Shown here piece by piece: positions 32,625 to 41,468 of a stretch of 64,000 bases of DNA. Source of the stretch: Pararhizobium qamdonense (lineage in GTDB: Bacteria; Pseudomonadota; Alphaproteobacteria; Rhizobiales; Rhizobiaceae); assembly GCF_029277445.1 (NCBI RefSeq), contig NZ_CP119567.1, forward strand, positions 372,001 to 436,000. The letters are read 5' to 3'. The notes beneath the pieces were generated by a model, which was given only the letters and a program-made list of their open reading frames with translations, was not told the DNA's origin and ran no database searches. Position numbers and translations under genes: made by a program. The first letter of the stretch is position 1; each line of letters begins with the position of its first letter.

Positions 32625-33871
32625 GCGTGTCCGACCCTCTTTATGGCTTTAGCAAAGAAATCTTCGGAGCCGAAATTGCCGCTCTTCAACGCAATTCCGA
32701 TCGGACCGTTGCGATCGGCAAACAGTGCTGGAACGCCCGGATCGATCTCCGCGCCGATCTGCAGGCTCTGCAGCCGCAGAGCCTCGACGACAGCGCCGGA
32801 GGTTTCGCCGCCACCGACGACGATGCGGCGAGTGCCGTTGTCTGCGAGCGTCCGGGCGAGATCCCCAAAGAACTGTTCGATGGCCGCGGCGACCACGTCA
32901 CGACCGAAATGGGCCTGCGCATCTGAGACGGCGGCCGGGTCAGCCGTCGAGTAGATCATCGGCTCGTGGTCCTTCCGGCTGTTGATCCAATCGAGCGCGC
33001 GGGGCACGTCCATCTGGCCCTTCATCAAGGCGCCTGGGTGAATGGCAAGGCCGGGCCGGTCCTTGAGGTATTGGCCGACCTGTTTTTGCGATGCGGACGA
33101 ACAGGAACCGCACAGCGCGATTCCGGGTCCGCTGACTTCAGGGAATGAAATCTTCTCGTTCGACAGTCGGCCTTGATCGCGAAAATTCTGCGGTAAACCG
33201 ATAGCAATGCCCGAGCCGCCGGTGATGAGCTTATGCTCTGCCGCTGCCTTGCCGAGCGCATGCAGATCATCGTCGGCAATCGCGTCGGCCACGATCAACC
33301 GCCTGGAGGCGTGGCTTTGCGCAGCTATCGCTTCCGCCAGGACAGTTTTGCCGGCGCGAATGCTATCAAGCGAGACATGGCCGACCTCGCCTTGTGTCTG
33401 CCGCCGAAGCCAGCGGCGCAGATCAGGGTCGGTCATCGGCGTCAGGGGATGATTTTCCATACCGGACTCGTTGAGCAGCCGGTCGCCGACGAAGAGATGT
33501 CCCATGAAGATCCGGCGGCCTGTCGCCGGAAATGCGGGGCAAACGATTGCCACGTTTGCCCCTAGAAGATCAAGAAGGGCTTCTGCCACCGGCCCGATAT
33601 TGCCGGACGGTGTCGAATCGAATGTCGAGCAATATTTGAAGAGGATTTGCTGGCAGCCCTGCGCGAGCAGCCAACGCGCGGCCTCCACAGACTGGGCGAC
33701 TGCTTCGTTCGCCGGAATGGAGCGGGTTTTCAGCGCGACCACACCGGCTTCGCAGTCGCCCGTCTCTCCGTTCGGCCCGACAAAAAGCGTCGTTGCCATG
33801 CCGCCTTTGGCAAGGGTATTGGCAAGGTCGCTTGCCCCGGTGAAATCGTCGGCTACAGCACCCAGCAGCAT
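32621..33871 (-). CDS. otnK: 3-oxo-tetronate kinase (four-carbon acid-sugar kinase)
   Basis: ATP-dependent kinase of 416 residues (former DUF1537) that phosphorylates 3-oxo-tetronate at C4. The N-terminal substrate domain begins MLLGAVADDFTGASDLANTL, with the family Asp-Asp; FKYCSTFDSTPSGNIG is the second conserved block. The C-terminal nucleotide domain has RIVVGGGETSGAVVEAL. I set the start at 33871, one base after the DenD stop; the frame extends upstream, but that part lies inside denD. Length is full for the family, unlike the shorter homologue at 43004. Confidence 0.9.
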   Translation of the reverse strand: MLLGAVADDFTGASDLANTLAKGGMATTLFVGPNGETGDCEAGVVALKTRSIPANEAVAQSVEAARWLLAQGCQQILFKYCSTFDSTPSGNIGPVAEALLDLLGANVAIVCPAFPATGRRIFMGHLFVGDRLLNESGMENHPLTPMTDPDLRRWLRRQTQGEVGHVSLDSIRAGKTVLAEAIAAQSHASRRLIVADAIADDDLHALGKAAAEHKLITGGSGIAIGLPQNFRDQGRLSNEKISFPEVSGPGIALCGSCSSASQKQVGQYLKDRPGLAIHPGALMKGQMDVPRALDWINSRKDHEPMIYSTADPAAVSDAQAHFGRDVVAAAIEQFFGDLARTLADNGTRRIVVGGGETSGAVVEALRLQSLQIGAEIDPGVPALFADRNGPIGIALKSGNFGSEDFFAKAIKRVGHA

Positions 33872-33872
33872 G

Positions 33873-34871
33873 TTACGCTCGCTCCCGAGCCGGCAGCGTA
33901 TTGCCCAGTTCGTCCTCGATATGGACGCGAATGATGTCATCGAACGATATTTCAGCCTTGAAACCAAGTGCTTCGGCGCGTTTCGCATCAAAACTCTGCG
34001 GCCAGCCGGAGATGATATCGGCAACGGTCTTGTTGGCTTCGCGGCGGATGAGTTTGGCGGCGTCATCGCCGGCCACGCGGCGCAACGCTTCGATCTGGTC
34101 GCCGACTGTGGCCGAAAGGCCTGGCATGGTCAGCGTACGGCGGGACCCAAGCTGGTCGGTATTCAGTTCGCAGGCGTGCACGATGAAGTCCACGGCCGCG
34201 CGCGGGCTGGCAAACCAATGGCGCACGGTGTCGCTGACCGGAAGCACGGCCTCTTCGCCGATCAGCGGCTCCCGTAATATGCTGGAAAAGAAGCCGGATG
34301 CTGCCTTATTGGGCTTGCCGGGCCGGATGGAAATGGTCGGCAGACGAATGCCGATACCATCCAGAAAGCCGCGACGGGAATAATCGGCGAGCAACAATTC
34401 ACCGATAGCTTTCTGGGTTCCGTAGCTGGTCAGGGGCGTCAGGCAATGGTCGTCGCCAATGACATCCGGCAGAGGCTCTCCGAAGACGACGATCGAGGAC
34501 GTAAATACCACCTTGGGGCAATAGGCGTCTGTTTGCCCGGCAATCCGGATAGCTTCAAACAGCGCCCGGGTACCGTCCAGATTGACACGGTAGCCTTTCT
34601 CAAAATCGGCTTCTGCCTCGCCCGAGACGATGGCTGCCAGATGGCAGATCAGGTCCGGTCGCGATGCGATCAATTGTTCGGCCGTACCCGGCAGCGACAG
34701 ATCGGCGGCAATCGTTTCGATCTCGCCATTGAAGTCCGGCCGCTCCGGTGCCGTAATGTCTGCAAGCACCAGACGACGGATGGGCCGGTCGACAACCGTG
34801 CCCTTGGCAATCAGCGCATGGACAAGTTTGCGGCCAAGCATGCCGGCGGCGCCAATGATCAATATGTTCAT
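33873..34871 (-). CDS. denD: D-erythronate dehydrogenase (NAD-dependent epimerase family)
   Basis: 332-residue extended short-chain dehydrogenase. Cofactor loop IIGAAGMLGRKLV at the N-terminus, catalytic SSIVVFGE and YGTQK, then IRLPTISIRPGKPNKAASGFF, which is characteristic of DenD-type proteins. DenD oxidises D-erythronate to 2-oxo-tetronate, entering the OtnI-OtnK-OtnC route encoded downstream. The ATG at 34871 lies between the GntR stop (34873) and the rest of the gene; longer in-frame starts run into gntR. The operon match with described denD-otnK-otnC-otnI sets makes the assignment fairly firm. Confidence 0.87.
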   Translation of the reverse strand: MNILIIGAAGMLGRKLVHALIAKGTVVDRPIRRLVLADITAPERPDFNGEIETIAADLSLPGTAEQLIASRPDLICHLAAIVSGEAEADFEKGYRVNLDGTRALFEAIRIAGQTDAYCPKVVFTSSIVVFGEPLPDVIGDDHCLTPLTSYGTQKAIGELLLADYSRRGFLDGIGIRLPTISIRPGKPNKAASGFFSSILREPLIGEEAVLPVSDTVRHWFASPRAAVDFIVHACELNTDQLGSRRTLTMPGLSATVGDQIEALRRVAGDDAAKLIRREANKTVADIISGWPQSFDAKRAEALGFKAEISFDDIIRVHIEDELGNTLPARERA

Positions 34872-34872
34872 G

Positions 34873-35652
34873 TCAGACGGACTCCTTGTTGCCGTCCGTG
34901 ACGCTAAAGGGGCGCGCCGTCCTGACGCTTTTTCCTTCATCGACCGCAAGGCTGGTATCGTGGATGCGCAGGATATGCTCTGAGAAAGCGGCCGATACAG
35001 CATCGGGGTTGCGCATTTTGAGCGCGCGAACGATGAACCGGTGGTCCTCCAGGCTCTTTTCGATGGCGCCAGGCTGGGCCATGGCAATGCGCCGGTGGTC
35101 AAGCATATAGGTATAGAGATCGACGACGAAATCGGCGAGCAGCCGGTTCGATGATGCGTAGTAGATCGTTAGATGGAATTCCCGGTCACAGATGAGAAAG
35201 CGGACGGGATCATTGCAAGCCATCTGCTGGGCCGCGATGGAATCCTCCAGCCGCCGGATGTCGTCATCGCTGAGATGCTTGGCCGCGTCGGCAACCACGG
35301 CCGTTTCGACCAGAAGGCGGGCGGCGTGGACAGCATCCAAACTATAGCCGTTGATCGACGTGGGGTTGGTGACGCCGATTCTTTGGGTGCTGACCTCGAC
35401 GTCTACCCTTGCCACCCGCGTGCGTGCGCCTTGTGATACCTGGACGATACCTTCGGCGGCCAAGCGTTGCACCGCGCCGCGTACGGTTTCGCGGCTGACC
35501 ATCAGCATTGTCGCCAGTTCGCGCTCGCTGGGCAGTTCGTCACCCACCTGCAGGATACCCGAAGCAATCATGGAAACGATCTTGTCGCGGATCATTTCTT
35601 TGGCGGTCTGCTTGTGGATTGTTTCATGTAAAGGAGAAAGCGGCGCTGACAT
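34873..35652 (-). CDS. GntR-family regulator of the denD-otn operon (FadR subfamily)
   Basis: 259-residue repressor-type regulator. The winged helix at about 15-85 contains LPSERELATMLMVSRETVRG; the FCD effector domain at about 105-240 has LICDREFHLTIYYASSN and LEDHRFIVRAL, with putative metal ligands. First gene of the operon with denD, otnK, otnC, otnI and the GlcG-like gene. A symmetric site lies 13 bp upstream of its start, and a matching site lies in front of the ABC importer operon, so it probably represses both. Likely effector: a tetronate or its keto form (inference). Confidence 0.9.
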   Translation of the reverse strand: MSAPLSPLHETIHKQTAKEMIRDKIVSMIASGILQVGDELPSERELATMLMVSRETVRGAVQRLAAEGIVQVSQGARTRVARVDVEVSTQRIGVTNPTSINGYSLDAVHAARLLVETAVVADAAKHLSDDDIRRLEDSIAAQQMACNDPVRFLICDREFHLTIYYASSNRLLADFVVDLYTYMLDHRRIAMAQPGAIEKSLEDHRFIVRALKMRNPDAVSAAFSEHILRIHDTSLAVDEGKSVRTARPFSVTDGNKESV

Positions 35653-35664
35653 ATGCTCACCAAC

Positions 35665-35689
35665 AACTGGACTGTTCGTTGGACCAGTT
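35665..35689. promoter_or_regulatory. Candidate GntR operator of the denD-otn operon
   Basis: AACTGG-N13-CCAGTT, a perfect 6-bp inverted repeat with a 13-base spacer, 13 bp upstream of the regulator start. Read on the other strand it begins AACTGGTCC, exactly like the site at 35981. Confidence 0.65.
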
Positions 35690-35980
35690 AAACCAAAGAT
35701 TTGCCGCTGTCACGTGTAAAAAAATAAATTCGCGAGTTCCACTTCCAAAAATATCGCATCATGCGGCGCGAACGCGAAGCCGGTTTCCCTGTCGTGCGGA
35801 AACGTTTCCTGGAAAATTTTTATCTATCAAATATTTGTATTTTCATAATTAATGCCATTTTGTTGCAGATGCGAAAGCAGCGGCCGTTTTGACGCGGAAG
35901 CCGCATACTTCCCCGGCCTCGAAATTTCCATCGCATCCTTAACCTGAATCGTGTCAGAGCGGCCCCCGCAACGAAAAATC

Positions 35981-36005
35981 AACTGGTCCGCTATAACTAC
36001 CAGTT
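35981..36005. promoter_or_regulatory. Candidate GntR operator of the ABC importer operon
   Basis: Second AACTGG-N13-CCAGTT site with the same spacer length, about 160 bp upstream of the importer ATPase start. The extended half-site AACTGGTCC is shared with the first site. This suggests that one regulator controls both operons. Confidence 0.65.
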
Positions 36006-36164
36006 GACAAGCCGATAACGGAACAATAGCGTGCCGGTCATTGCAGCGAACGGGTCATGCTCTTTCGGTTTGCATCTGTTTTCTGGAGGAGCCGGTGATG
36101 GGTGAGGGAGGAATTCGATGCACGTGATCGCCAGAGGCAAGTGTGCCCTTTCCGGGTGGATGTC

Positions 36165-37685
36165 ATGAGCGCTGCCGGCAGCGTTGCTTTGGCCGTGCAT
36201 GACGAGGCACCGCGCCTCGTGCTGGTGGCACGCGGGATTACCAAGTCGTTTCCCGGCGTTCTGGCGCTCGACAATGTCGATTTCGACGTGCGTTCTGGAG
36301 AGGTCACCGCGCTGCTTGGCGAAAATGGTGCCGGCAAATCCACTCTGATCAAGATGATGGCGGGCTTTTATGCGCCGGACAGCGGCGAGATCACCGTTGA
36401 TGGCGCGGTTCTGCATGCCGATCCTTCGTCTGCGCACCATATTGGCGTCGCGACCATTCACCAGGATGCGCATCTCGTTCCGGCCATGTCGGTGGCGGAA
36501 AACATCATGCTTGGCCGCTGGCCGACGCGCTATGGCTGGCTGCAGATGCGGCGTCAACGGGATAAGGCCGCAGCCGCGCTTGCGCGCGTTGCCCCGCATC
36601 TCAACCCATCGACACCCGCTGGGCGTTTGTCGTCCGCAGACCAGCAACTCGTCGAGATCGCCAGGGCGATCTCCGAGGATTCCAAAGTGCTGATCATGGA
36701 CGAGCCGACCACGTCGTTGTCGCCACCCGAAATTGACCGGCTCTTTGCGGTTGTGGATGATTTAAAAAGCAAGGGCATGGCTATCGTGTTCGTGTCCCAT
36801 TGGCTGGATGAGGTTTTCAGGATCGCCGACCGCGTGACGGTGCTGCGCGACGGCCGCCTTGTCGGCAGCCGGCCGATTTCGGAACTCGATCATGACAAGG
36901 TCATCCGGATGATGGTCGGCCGCGAGGTTCGCGATACCGTCATCAGCAAGCGGCCCGTCGGAGATGTCGTTTTGAGGGTCAGCAATCTTTCTCGCGACAA
37001 TGTCCTCAGCAATATTTCTTTCGAGGTGCGGGCCGGTGAGATCGTTGGGATGTCCGGCCTCGTCGGGGCAGGCCGCAGCGAGCTTGCTTCCTGCATCTTC
37101 GGTATCGACCCGTATGACAGCGGTTCAGTCGAGATCGGCGGTGATGCGATCCGCCCCAATGATCCCAAGGCCGCCATCGAGGCCGGCATCGGCCTAGTCC
37201 CGGAAGACCGCCGGCGGCAGGCGCTGGTCGGCTTGATGAGCGTCAAAAGCAATGTGACTCTCAGCCTGCTCGATCGCATCTCCAGCTTTGGTTTCCTCAA
37301 CATGGCCAAGGAGCAGCAGATCGCTGATCGCGAGATCCGGGCGCTGGCGGTCAAGACGCCGTCTTCGAACACGCGTGTTTCGACCCTGTCGGGCGGTAAC
37401 CAGCAAAAGGTGGTGCTCGCCCGCTGGCTGGCGCGTAAGCCTAAACTTCTGATCCTCGACGAGCCTACTAAGGGTATCGATGTCGGAGCGAAATCGGAAA
37501 TCAGCGAACTGATCCTGCGGCTGGCCGAGGGCGGGATGGCGATTTTGCTGATCAGTTCGGAACTGCCGGAAATATTGACGCTGACCGATCGTGTCCTGGT
37601 GATGCGTTCAGGCCGGATTTCCGCGTCGCTGACACGGGAAGAGGCAACCAGCGAAACGATCATGAGCTTTGCCACAACCGGGTAG
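36165..37685 (+). CDS. Sugar ABC transporter ATP-binding protein (RbsA type, two ATPase domains)
   Basis: 506-residue fused ATPase. Domain 1 (about 20-250) has Walker A GENGAGKST, signature-like LSSADQQL and Walker B VLIMDEPTTSLS. Domain 2 (about 270-500) has the degenerate Walker A GLVGAGRSE, signature LSGGNQQK and LLILDEPTKGID. That pattern of one canonical and one degenerate site is normal for carbohydrate-uptake type 2 importers. I chose the ATG at 36165 after GGTGGATG; an earlier in-frame start exists. First gene of the importer operon. Confidence 0.92.
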   Translation: MSAAGSVALAVHDEAPRLVLVARGITKSFPGVLALDNVDFDVRSGEVTALLGENGAGKSTLIKMMAGFYAPDSGEITVDGAVLHADPSSAHHIGVATIHQDAHLVPAMSVAENIMLGRWPTRYGWLQMRRQRDKAAAALARVAPHLNPSTPAGRLSSADQQLVEIARAISEDSKVLIMDEPTTSLSPPEIDRLFAVVDDLKSKGMAIVFVSHWLDEVFRIADRVTVLRDGRLVGSRPISELDHDKVIRMMVGREVRDTVISKRPVGDVVLRVSNLSRDNVLSNISFEVRAGEIVGMSGLVGAGRSELASCIFGIDPYDSGSVEIGGDAIRPNDPKAAIEAGIGLVPEDRRRQALVGLMSVKSNVTLSLLDRISSFGFLNMAKEQQIADREIRALAVKTPSSNTRVSTLSGGNQQKVVLARWLARKPKLLILDEPTKGIDVGAKSEISELILRLAEGGMAILLISSELPEILTLTDRVLVMRSGRISASLTREEATSETIMSFATTG

Positions 37686-37795
37686 GGCACTGCCCTTTCG
37701 GGACGGTCCGAAGGCATAGACATATTCATAGCGTGGTGCCTGCATGTCTGCATCCCGGCGATGCGCGCAGTGACCCCATCAAGGAGAATGAAGGA

Positions 37796-38866
37796 ATGGC
37801 AGTGGAGAATACACCCATGACCGATCTCGTGCCGCGACGATCCGGCGGACTTTCGGCCTTGCGCGGCAGGCTTTCGCTGATCGACCTCGTACAGAGCCTT
37901 GGCCTCATGGCGGTCATCCTGCTGGGCAGCCTGGTCATGACCACGCTCAGCCCGGTTTTTGCCACGATGCGCAATATCGAGAACGTGCTGCAATCTGCAA
38001 CCATCATCGCTGTTGTGGCAATCGGTCAGACCTTCGTCATTCTGGTCTCCGGCATCGATCTGTCGGTTGCCTCCGTTCTCGTCCTGTCGTCGGTGCTTTC
38101 CGTTGGATTGGTCCAGTTTCAGGGCTTTCCGCCCGAGATCGCTATCATCGCCGCACTTGTTGCGGGGTTGGGCGTTGGCATGATTAATGGCCTCGCCGTA
38201 ACGAAGCTCAGAATACCGCCATTGATCGCAACACTTGCGACGATGACGATTGCGCGCGGTTTTGCCTACATCTATTCCGGTGGCACCAATATTGCGCCCG
38301 TGCCAAAGATTTTCGTCGAACTGCAGGCAAGCCGCATCTTCGGTATTCCCGGCGTCATTGTCCTGACACTGGTGCTGGCCGCCATTGCCCAGGTCGTCCT
38401 GTCGCGCACGCGATTTGGCCGCTCCGTCTATGCCACCGGCGGCAATCCGCTGGCTGCACGGCTCGCCGGCATCAAGACGGAACGTGTCATCATCGCAGCC
38501 TTCATGATCTCGGGGCTCATGTCGGCGGTTGCCGGCCTGCTGATCACCGCTCGCTTCGAGGCCGGTGCGGCAACCGCTGCCCAGGGTATGGAACTTGCGG
38601 TGATTGCAGCAGTCGTCATCGGCGGTGTCAGCCTGTTTGGGGGTGAAGGCAATATGGGCAGCATGCTGCTCGGCGTTCTGCTGCTCGGTCTCGTGCAAAA
38701 TGCCGTCAATCTCCTGAACGTCCCGCCGAACTGGGACTCGGTGGTGAGCGGACTGGTCATTGCCGCCGCAGCAGCCCTCGATGTCTACCGGCGAAATTAT
38801 CTGGAGGCGGGCATGCGCAAGAAAGTGATCGCAACGAAAGCCGGCAAACAGCCCAAGCCGTCCTAG
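37796..38866 (+). CDS. Sugar ABC transporter permease (RbsC type)
   Basis: 356-residue inner-membrane permease with about eight to ten helices. Family blocks are ILVSGIDLSVASVLVLSSVL, ITKL-type segment VTKLRIPPLIATLATMTIARG, and FGRSVYATGGNPLAARLAGI. The ATG at 37796 follows AAGGAGAATGAAGGA. It should form a homodimer with the RbsA-type ATPase. Standard length with no oddities. Confidence 0.92.
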   Translation: MAVENTPMTDLVPRRSGGLSALRGRLSLIDLVQSLGLMAVILLGSLVMTTLSPVFATMRNIENVLQSATIIAVVAIGQTFVILVSGIDLSVASVLVLSSVLSVGLVQFQGFPPEIAIIAALVAGLGVGMINGLAVTKLRIPPLIATLATMTIARGFAYIYSGGTNIAPVPKIFVELQASRIFGIPGVIVLTLVLAAIAQVVLSRTRFGRSVYATGGNPLAARLAGIKTERVIIAAFMISGLMSAVAGLLITARFEAGAATAAQGMELAVIAAVVIGGVSLFGGEGNMGSMLLGVLLLGLVQNAVNLLNVPPNWDSVVSGLVIAAAAALDVYRRNYLEAGMRKKVIATKAGKQPKPS

Positions 38867-39075
38867 CAGAACAAACATGATGGCAAGGTGCAGGGGCGGA
38901 TCGCCGCATCTGTGAAGCAGGCCGGTGGGACGCGTTGATGGAGAACGCCTGGCCTGATCCTTGAACGTGCCTTTTCGCGACAGCATCGACAATACCTCAT
39001 GGCCGGAAGCGGCCCATGGCGGAGGTCTGTTGCCTGTCAACCGGAAGCAGTGGTCCAATTGGGAGGAGAAAAACC

Positions 39076-40083
39076 ATGGATATCAACACAACAATAAAGA
39101 CGACACGACGGACTTTTATGAGCCTTGCTGCAGGTGCAGCGGCACTCACAATCGCAGGCGTTGGTTTCGGCTCAGCCGCCTTTGCCGAGGACAGCGCACT
39201 GAAGGGCAAAAGCCTCGCCTATATCGCCTTCGGCCTGCAATACGAATACCAGGTGACGCTGGTCGATCACGTCAAGAAACTGGCAGCCGAAAAGGGCATG
39301 ACCATCTCGGTCTATGACGGCAAGGGCGATGCCAGCACCCAGACAACACAATTGCTCGACGTGGTCAGCAAGCAGCCGGACATCATCCTGCTGAACCCGG
39401 TCGACGCGACGCTGCTGCAGGGCGGGGTGCGCAAGGCAAATGAATCCAAGATCCCGTTGTTCATGCTGGAAAACCTGCCGCCGGAAGGGGAGTGGGTCGC
39501 CTATAATACCTTTGACGATGTTGCCGGCGGTGCTGCCGCAGCCGATGCCGTGGCGAAGGTCACAGGCGGCAAGGGGCTGGTGCTGGAAGTACGCGGCGCG
39601 ATTGGTTCCGGCCAGTCGGAAAAGCGCTACAAGGGTTTCCACGATCAGATGGACGCAAAATATCCGGACATCAAGATCGAAACCCTGAAAGCCGAATGGA
39701 CCGCCGACAATGCACAGACGCTGACCGTCGATGCGTTCACCCGCGATCCGAATGTCTCGGCGATCTGGGCGCACAATGATGAAATGATCCGCGGTGTCGT
39801 CTCGGCGCTCCGCCAGATCGACCGCCTGAAAAAACCAGGCGAAGAAGGACACATTCCGGTCATCGGTTTCGACGGCACGCCGCTCGGCCTGCAGCGTATT
39901 CGCGAGGGAACGCAGGATGCCGACGTCGGTCAAAATCCGTTCTCGATGGGCTCTTCGATCGTTGGCGAAATGGAAAACCATTTCGCAGGCAAGCCGGTTG
40001 CCAAGGAAACGCTGATCCAGCCGGTGATGATCTGGAAGGAAAACGTCGACAGCAAGGACAACTGGGGCAACATGGTCAAGTGA
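39076..40083 (+). CDS. Periplasmic sugar-binding protein (RbsB/PF13407 type)
   Basis: 335-residue receptor. The N-terminus has a twin-arginine-like signal (TTRRTFMSLAAGAAALTIAG), with predicted cleavage after AFA. The fold markers are KSLAYIAFGLQYEYQV, PDIILLNPVDATLLQGGVRK, AIWAHNDEMIRGVVSALRQI and VIGFDGTPLGLQRIREGTQD. The ATG at 39076 follows GGGAGGAGAA. The apparent co-regulation with denD suggests a C4 sugar acid or a C4 precursor as ligand, though this family usually binds neutral sugars or polyols. Confidence 0.9.
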   Translation: MDINTTIKTTRRTFMSLAAGAAALTIAGVGFGSAAFAEDSALKGKSLAYIAFGLQYEYQVTLVDHVKKLAAEKGMTISVYDGKGDASTQTTQLLDVVSKQPDIILLNPVDATLLQGGVRKANESKIPLFMLENLPPEGEWVAYNTFDDVAGGAAAADAVAKVTGGKGLVLEVRGAIGSGQSEKRYKGFHDQMDAKYPDIKIETLKAEWTADNAQTLTVDAFTRDPNVSAIWAHNDEMIRGVVSALRQIDRLKKPGEEGHIPVIGFDGTPLGLQRIREGTQDADVGQNPFSMGSSIVGEMENHFAGKPVAKETLIQPVMIWKENVDSKDNWGNMVK

Positions 40084-40102
40084 TCTGACCCCGATGAACA
40101 AC

Positions 40103-40126
40103 AGGGGTGCGGCCCGCCGCATCCCT
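40103..40126. terminator. Intercistronic hairpin after the sugar-binding-protein gene
   Basis: Ten-bp stem (40103-40112 with 40117-40126, one G-T pair) and a 4-base loop, 20 bp after the stop codon and 38 bp before the next start. No T-run, so partial termination or 3'-end protection of the binding-protein mRNA is most likely. Confidence 0.6.
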
Positions 40127-40164
40127 GATTTCTGCCGAATGCGATTGACGATCAGGAGCTTGCA

Positions 40165-41418
40165 GTGAACACGACAGATATCATGACGCCGGACCATGCC
40201 CGCAACATGCGCCTCATCGGGCACAGCGACCAGGGCGGCCGTACCGATGGGATCCAGGTCATGGTGGAGAACGGATTCGCCTATATCGGCCATCTTTTCA
40301 GTCAAGGGTTCTCCATCGTCGATGTGCGGGATCCGAAGAACCCGAAGCCGGCCGGTTATGTGGCTGCCCCGCCGAATACCTGGAATGTCCACCTGCAGGT
40401 GGCCGATAATCTGTTGCTGGTGATTCACGGCAAGGACGTCTTCGCCGATGCTGCCTTTGCCGATGAGGCGAGCTACTACAAGGCATCCGCTGGAACAGCG
40501 CTTGGAACAATAGCGCCAGCGAGCGCCCGTAATTGGGACGCTGGCCTTGCCGTCTACGATATTACCAGCCCCGGTCAGCCGAAGCGGATCGGCTTCCTGC
40601 CGGTGTCAGGCGGCATTCACCGCATCTGGTACACGGGCGGCCGCTGGGCCTATGTTTCGGCCTTGCTCGACGGCTACACGGATTTCATCTTCATGACCAT
40701 CGACATGTCCGATCCGTCGCATCCGCGCGAGGCCGGGCGTTATGCGCTGCCGGGGATGAACCAGGCCGCAGGTGAAAAGCCCTCATGGGACGCGAACCGT
40801 AAGTTCGGATTGCACCATGCGCTCGTCAACGAAGATATTGCTTGGGGCGCCTGGCGCGATGCCGGTCTGGTCGTGATGGACGTCGCCGATCGCGCCAATC
40901 CAAAACTGATCAAACATGTCAATTGGTCGCCGCCGTTCCAGGGTGGGACGCACAATTGCCTACCGCTCGCCGATCGCGATCTGCTGGTTGTGCTGGACGA
41001 GGCTGTGCTCGACGATTTTGAGGACGGCTTGAAGAATATCTGGATTTTCGACGTCAAGGATCCGGCCAATCCGGTGCCGGTTTCGACCATGCCGCCGCCA
41101 ATGGATGCGGATTATCCGCACAAGGGCGCGCATTACGGCCCGCACAATATCCACGAGAACCGGCCGGGAACCTTCCAGAGTTCGACACTGATCTTTTCGA
41201 CCTGGCAGAATGCCGGGGTCCGAGTCTTCGACATCGCCAACGCCCGACAGCCGAAGGAGGTCGGGGCTCTGGTGCCGCCGCCGCCGCGCTCGATGATGGA
41301 CCAGCGTCCCGGCAAGAAGCCGATCATCCAGACCTGCGACATCTTCGTCGACAAGACGGGCCTCATCTACGTAACCGATTACAATGCCGGTCTCTACATC
41401 ATGGAATTCAACGGGTAA
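40165..41418 (+). CDS. LVIVD-repeat seven-bladed beta-propeller protein
   Basis: 417-residue cytoplasmic protein; GTG start with GGAG 6 bases upstream. Six repeats of the form VxDVxDPxNPK (residues about 50-60, 130-140, 178-188, 237-247, 294-304, 354-364), plus a closing strand at 410-417, predict a seven-bladed propeller. Histidines recur at the blade starts: His43, His76, His152, His217-218, His263 and His323/327/330. Such spacing could place several around the central channel, as in metal-dependent propeller enzymes. The family is usually annotated without function. It lies between the importer and an FAD oxidoreductase, so a lactonase, isomerase or similar step is an inference only. Confidence 0.85.
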   Translation: MNTTDIMTPDHARNMRLIGHSDQGGRTDGIQVMVENGFAYIGHLFSQGFSIVDVRDPKNPKPAGYVAAPPNTWNVHLQVADNLLLVIHGKDVFADAAFADEASYYKASAGTALGTIAPASARNWDAGLAVYDITSPGQPKRIGFLPVSGGIHRIWYTGGRWAYVSALLDGYTDFIFMTIDMSDPSHPREAGRYALPGMNQAAGEKPSWDANRKFGLHHALVNEDIAWGAWRDAGLVVMDVADRANPKLIKHVNWSPPFQGGTHNCLPLADRDLLVVLDEAVLDDFEDGLKNIWIFDVKDPANPVPVSTMPPPMDADYPHKGAHYGPHNIHENRPGTFQSSTLIFSTWQNAGVRVFDIANARQPKEVGALVPPPPRSMMDQRPGKKPIIQTCDIFVDKTGLIYVTDYNAGLYIMEFNG

Positions 41419-41468
41419 GGGCAGGGCAGACGCTCGCCATTTCCATCGCATCTGAAAGGACTACTCCC

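Larger units (their letters stand above)
35653..36164. other. Divergent control region between the denD operon and the ABC importer operon
   Basis: 512 bp with no supported gene. It holds two matching operator-like sites (35665-35689 and 35981-36005) and an AT-rich stretch at about 35815-35870 that could contain promoter elements. A run of alternative start codons lies at 36100-36165 before the ATPase gene. Confidence 0.6.

Noticed and set aside
36890..39058. Very long minus-strand open frame (722 codons)
   Set aside because: It is antisense to the ATPase and permease genes of the importer and reflects GC-rich codon bias; no ribosome site or family motif supports it.
39172..40428. Minus-strand open frame of 418 codons
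   Set aside because: Antisense to the sugar-binding-protein gene and the start of the propeller gene; the plus-strand frames have signal peptide, ribosome sites and family motifs.
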